Shown here piece by piece: positions 62,830 to 64,000 of a DNA stretch of 64,000 nt. The position numbers and the translations under genes were made by a program. The notes beneath the pieces were generated by a model, which had not been told where the DNA came from, did no database searches, and saw nothing but the letters and a program-made list of their open reading frames with translations. Source of the DNA: Pomphorhynchus laevis (taxonomy: Eukaryota; Acanthocephala; Palaeacanthocephala; Echinorhynchida; Pomphorhynchidae); the NCBI GenBank assembly GCA_012934845.2, contig WNNJ02000185.1:1-64000 (forward strand), written 5' to 3'. Numbering within the stretch: the stretch's first letter is position 1; each line of letters opens with the position of its first letter.

Positions 62830-64000
62830 GAAAACATTTCTATTCTATACTATTTTATATTTCTATTTACATTTCTATTTTTATACTTTTTTATTGCAAT
62901 TTTATTACAATTTATACAATTTTAGATTTCAAAATCTCTTTTTTCTGGTTACAACTATTTATTTCATTTTATCTAAATAATTGAGTCCCAATAAAGATGT
63001 ATCTCAGAAGACGGTTATGTCTGCCATCTGAATATATATTATGATCTTCCAAAAACGAGATTCATATATATATATTGCTATTGCGGATGTGTTGAGTAAA
63101 CAACGGTCCAGGATTTCTTACGAAATACGGCATTTATATAAAATGGTGTTGCTTGATAGACTGCACTTTGATTCACCACATTTTGGCACCATGTCATTTC
63201 TAGATGTCCACTTTAGCATCGAAATGATGAAGTACTCGGCAACACTCATCAGTAAAATGAAGTATCAACTGGTAGTTTCGGTTGCCTCTGACCTATATAT
63301 AATAGCATACATTTTTGAATGTTTTTTAATGTTACAATGGAATTAATTTTAAGATGCGAAAGCGGGACGCAGTTTCCAAGTTTATTTTCCAACTTCATTT
63401 AGACAAACATTTAAAATTCTTTAATCGAATATTCCTTGGAATTAATTAAGCCTTACGCTATTGCGTTTGGCATGAAATTCAAAATTGATAGATGGTGAAA
63501 AATAAAATTACGCGTCGCTAAAACAGAACGCATGACTTTTAGTTTTCTATGTAAAATTAAATATTTAATTTCATATTATTACATAAATTTTAGATTAAAA
63601 ATTTTAATTTTAAAAATCTATTAATTAATCAATTAATTAATCAATTTAATTAATCAATTGACACTAATGAGATTTGGGAAGTGTAATTCGTTGACGTAAA
63701 TAAAACACTTTGGTCACCTGAATTATCTTGGGTCTTCACTGCCATTTAGCTTTTAGTATATACGAATCTGTATTTGTATATTTCATTTAATTTGTAAAAT
63801 TTGGCGTCATGAGGGTTAGCCGAAAAGCATATTTTTTGGCATGTAGATTTGGATAAATAATAATACCAGTTGAAATCATATAAGCCAGACGCGAAATAAT
63901 ATTATTTGAGATAAATACCAGTTGAATATTTCGGTAATTTTGAAAACAAACATGAATGATATATTTTACTATATAATTTCAAATGTTAAGAGAAACACCG
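62830..64000. other. Unassigned end of window
   Basis: AT-rich. A 101-codon + frame (63041-63346) has no domain that I recognise. A repeat shared with 61270-61380 lies at 63771-63860. No splice or promoter structure could be supported. Confidence 0.4.

Noticed and set aside
63041-63346. 101-codon + frame near the window end
   Set aside because: No recognisable domain, composition like random AT-rich sequence, and no supporting splice or repeat context.

Overview
The window is AT-rich animal nuclear DNA, almost saturated with transposable elements, that carries most or all of one host gene and a second small one. The metazoan assignment rests on a spliced ash2 gene (PHD finger, winged-helix-like segment, SPRY domain). 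I cannot name the species. The mix of 43-50 bp introns with multi-kilobase introns, very short (about 98 bp) gypsy LTRs and several Penelope-like families would fit a flatworm or another small invertebrate, but that is inference.

Region 1-20 kb is a transposon graveyard dominated by one CR1/L2-like LINE family. It holds a near-intact 4.4 kb copy (13725-18169, TSD ATGGCAA), a high-identity 3' half at 1-1385, a 5'-truncated copy at 2378-8665 split by a whole-looking Ty3/gypsy element (3223-7163, TSD GTATG), and short reverse fragments. From 11.9 to 20.2 kb there are three nesting levels: a minus-strand LINE interrupted by a decayed gypsy element, which is itself interrupted by the near-intact LINE.

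Region 21.0-46.9 kb is the ash2 gene on the + strand. At least 17 exons can be placed by joining canonical GT-AG sites in phase, and they read through PHD, winged-helix-like and SPRY segments to a stop at 46885. Six introns are 43-50 bp. The large ones hold TE debris: two Penelope-like element types, a second CR1-like LINE, gypsy tails and AT-rich repeats. One short coding stretch between exons 6 and 7 is unresolved.

Region 46.9-64 kb contains AT-rich dispersed repeats, a GC-rich tRNA-like island (about 50.5 kb), a Penelope-like element with about 290 bp inverted terminal repeats (52215-54617), a second Penelope-like lineage with its GIY-YIG part at the N-terminus (54640-58190, Naiad-like), a single-exon FMC1/LYR-like gene (58375-58675), a complete-ended but decayed hAT element with perfect 8-bp TSD (58904-61214), a textbook minimal type-I hammerhead ribozyme on the minus strand (61609-61650), and a 393-bp tandem array.

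The strongest biological items are the reconstructed ash2 gene, the self-cleaving ribozyme, the permuted Penelope-like element, and a co-varying hairpin at the 3' end of the LINE family.
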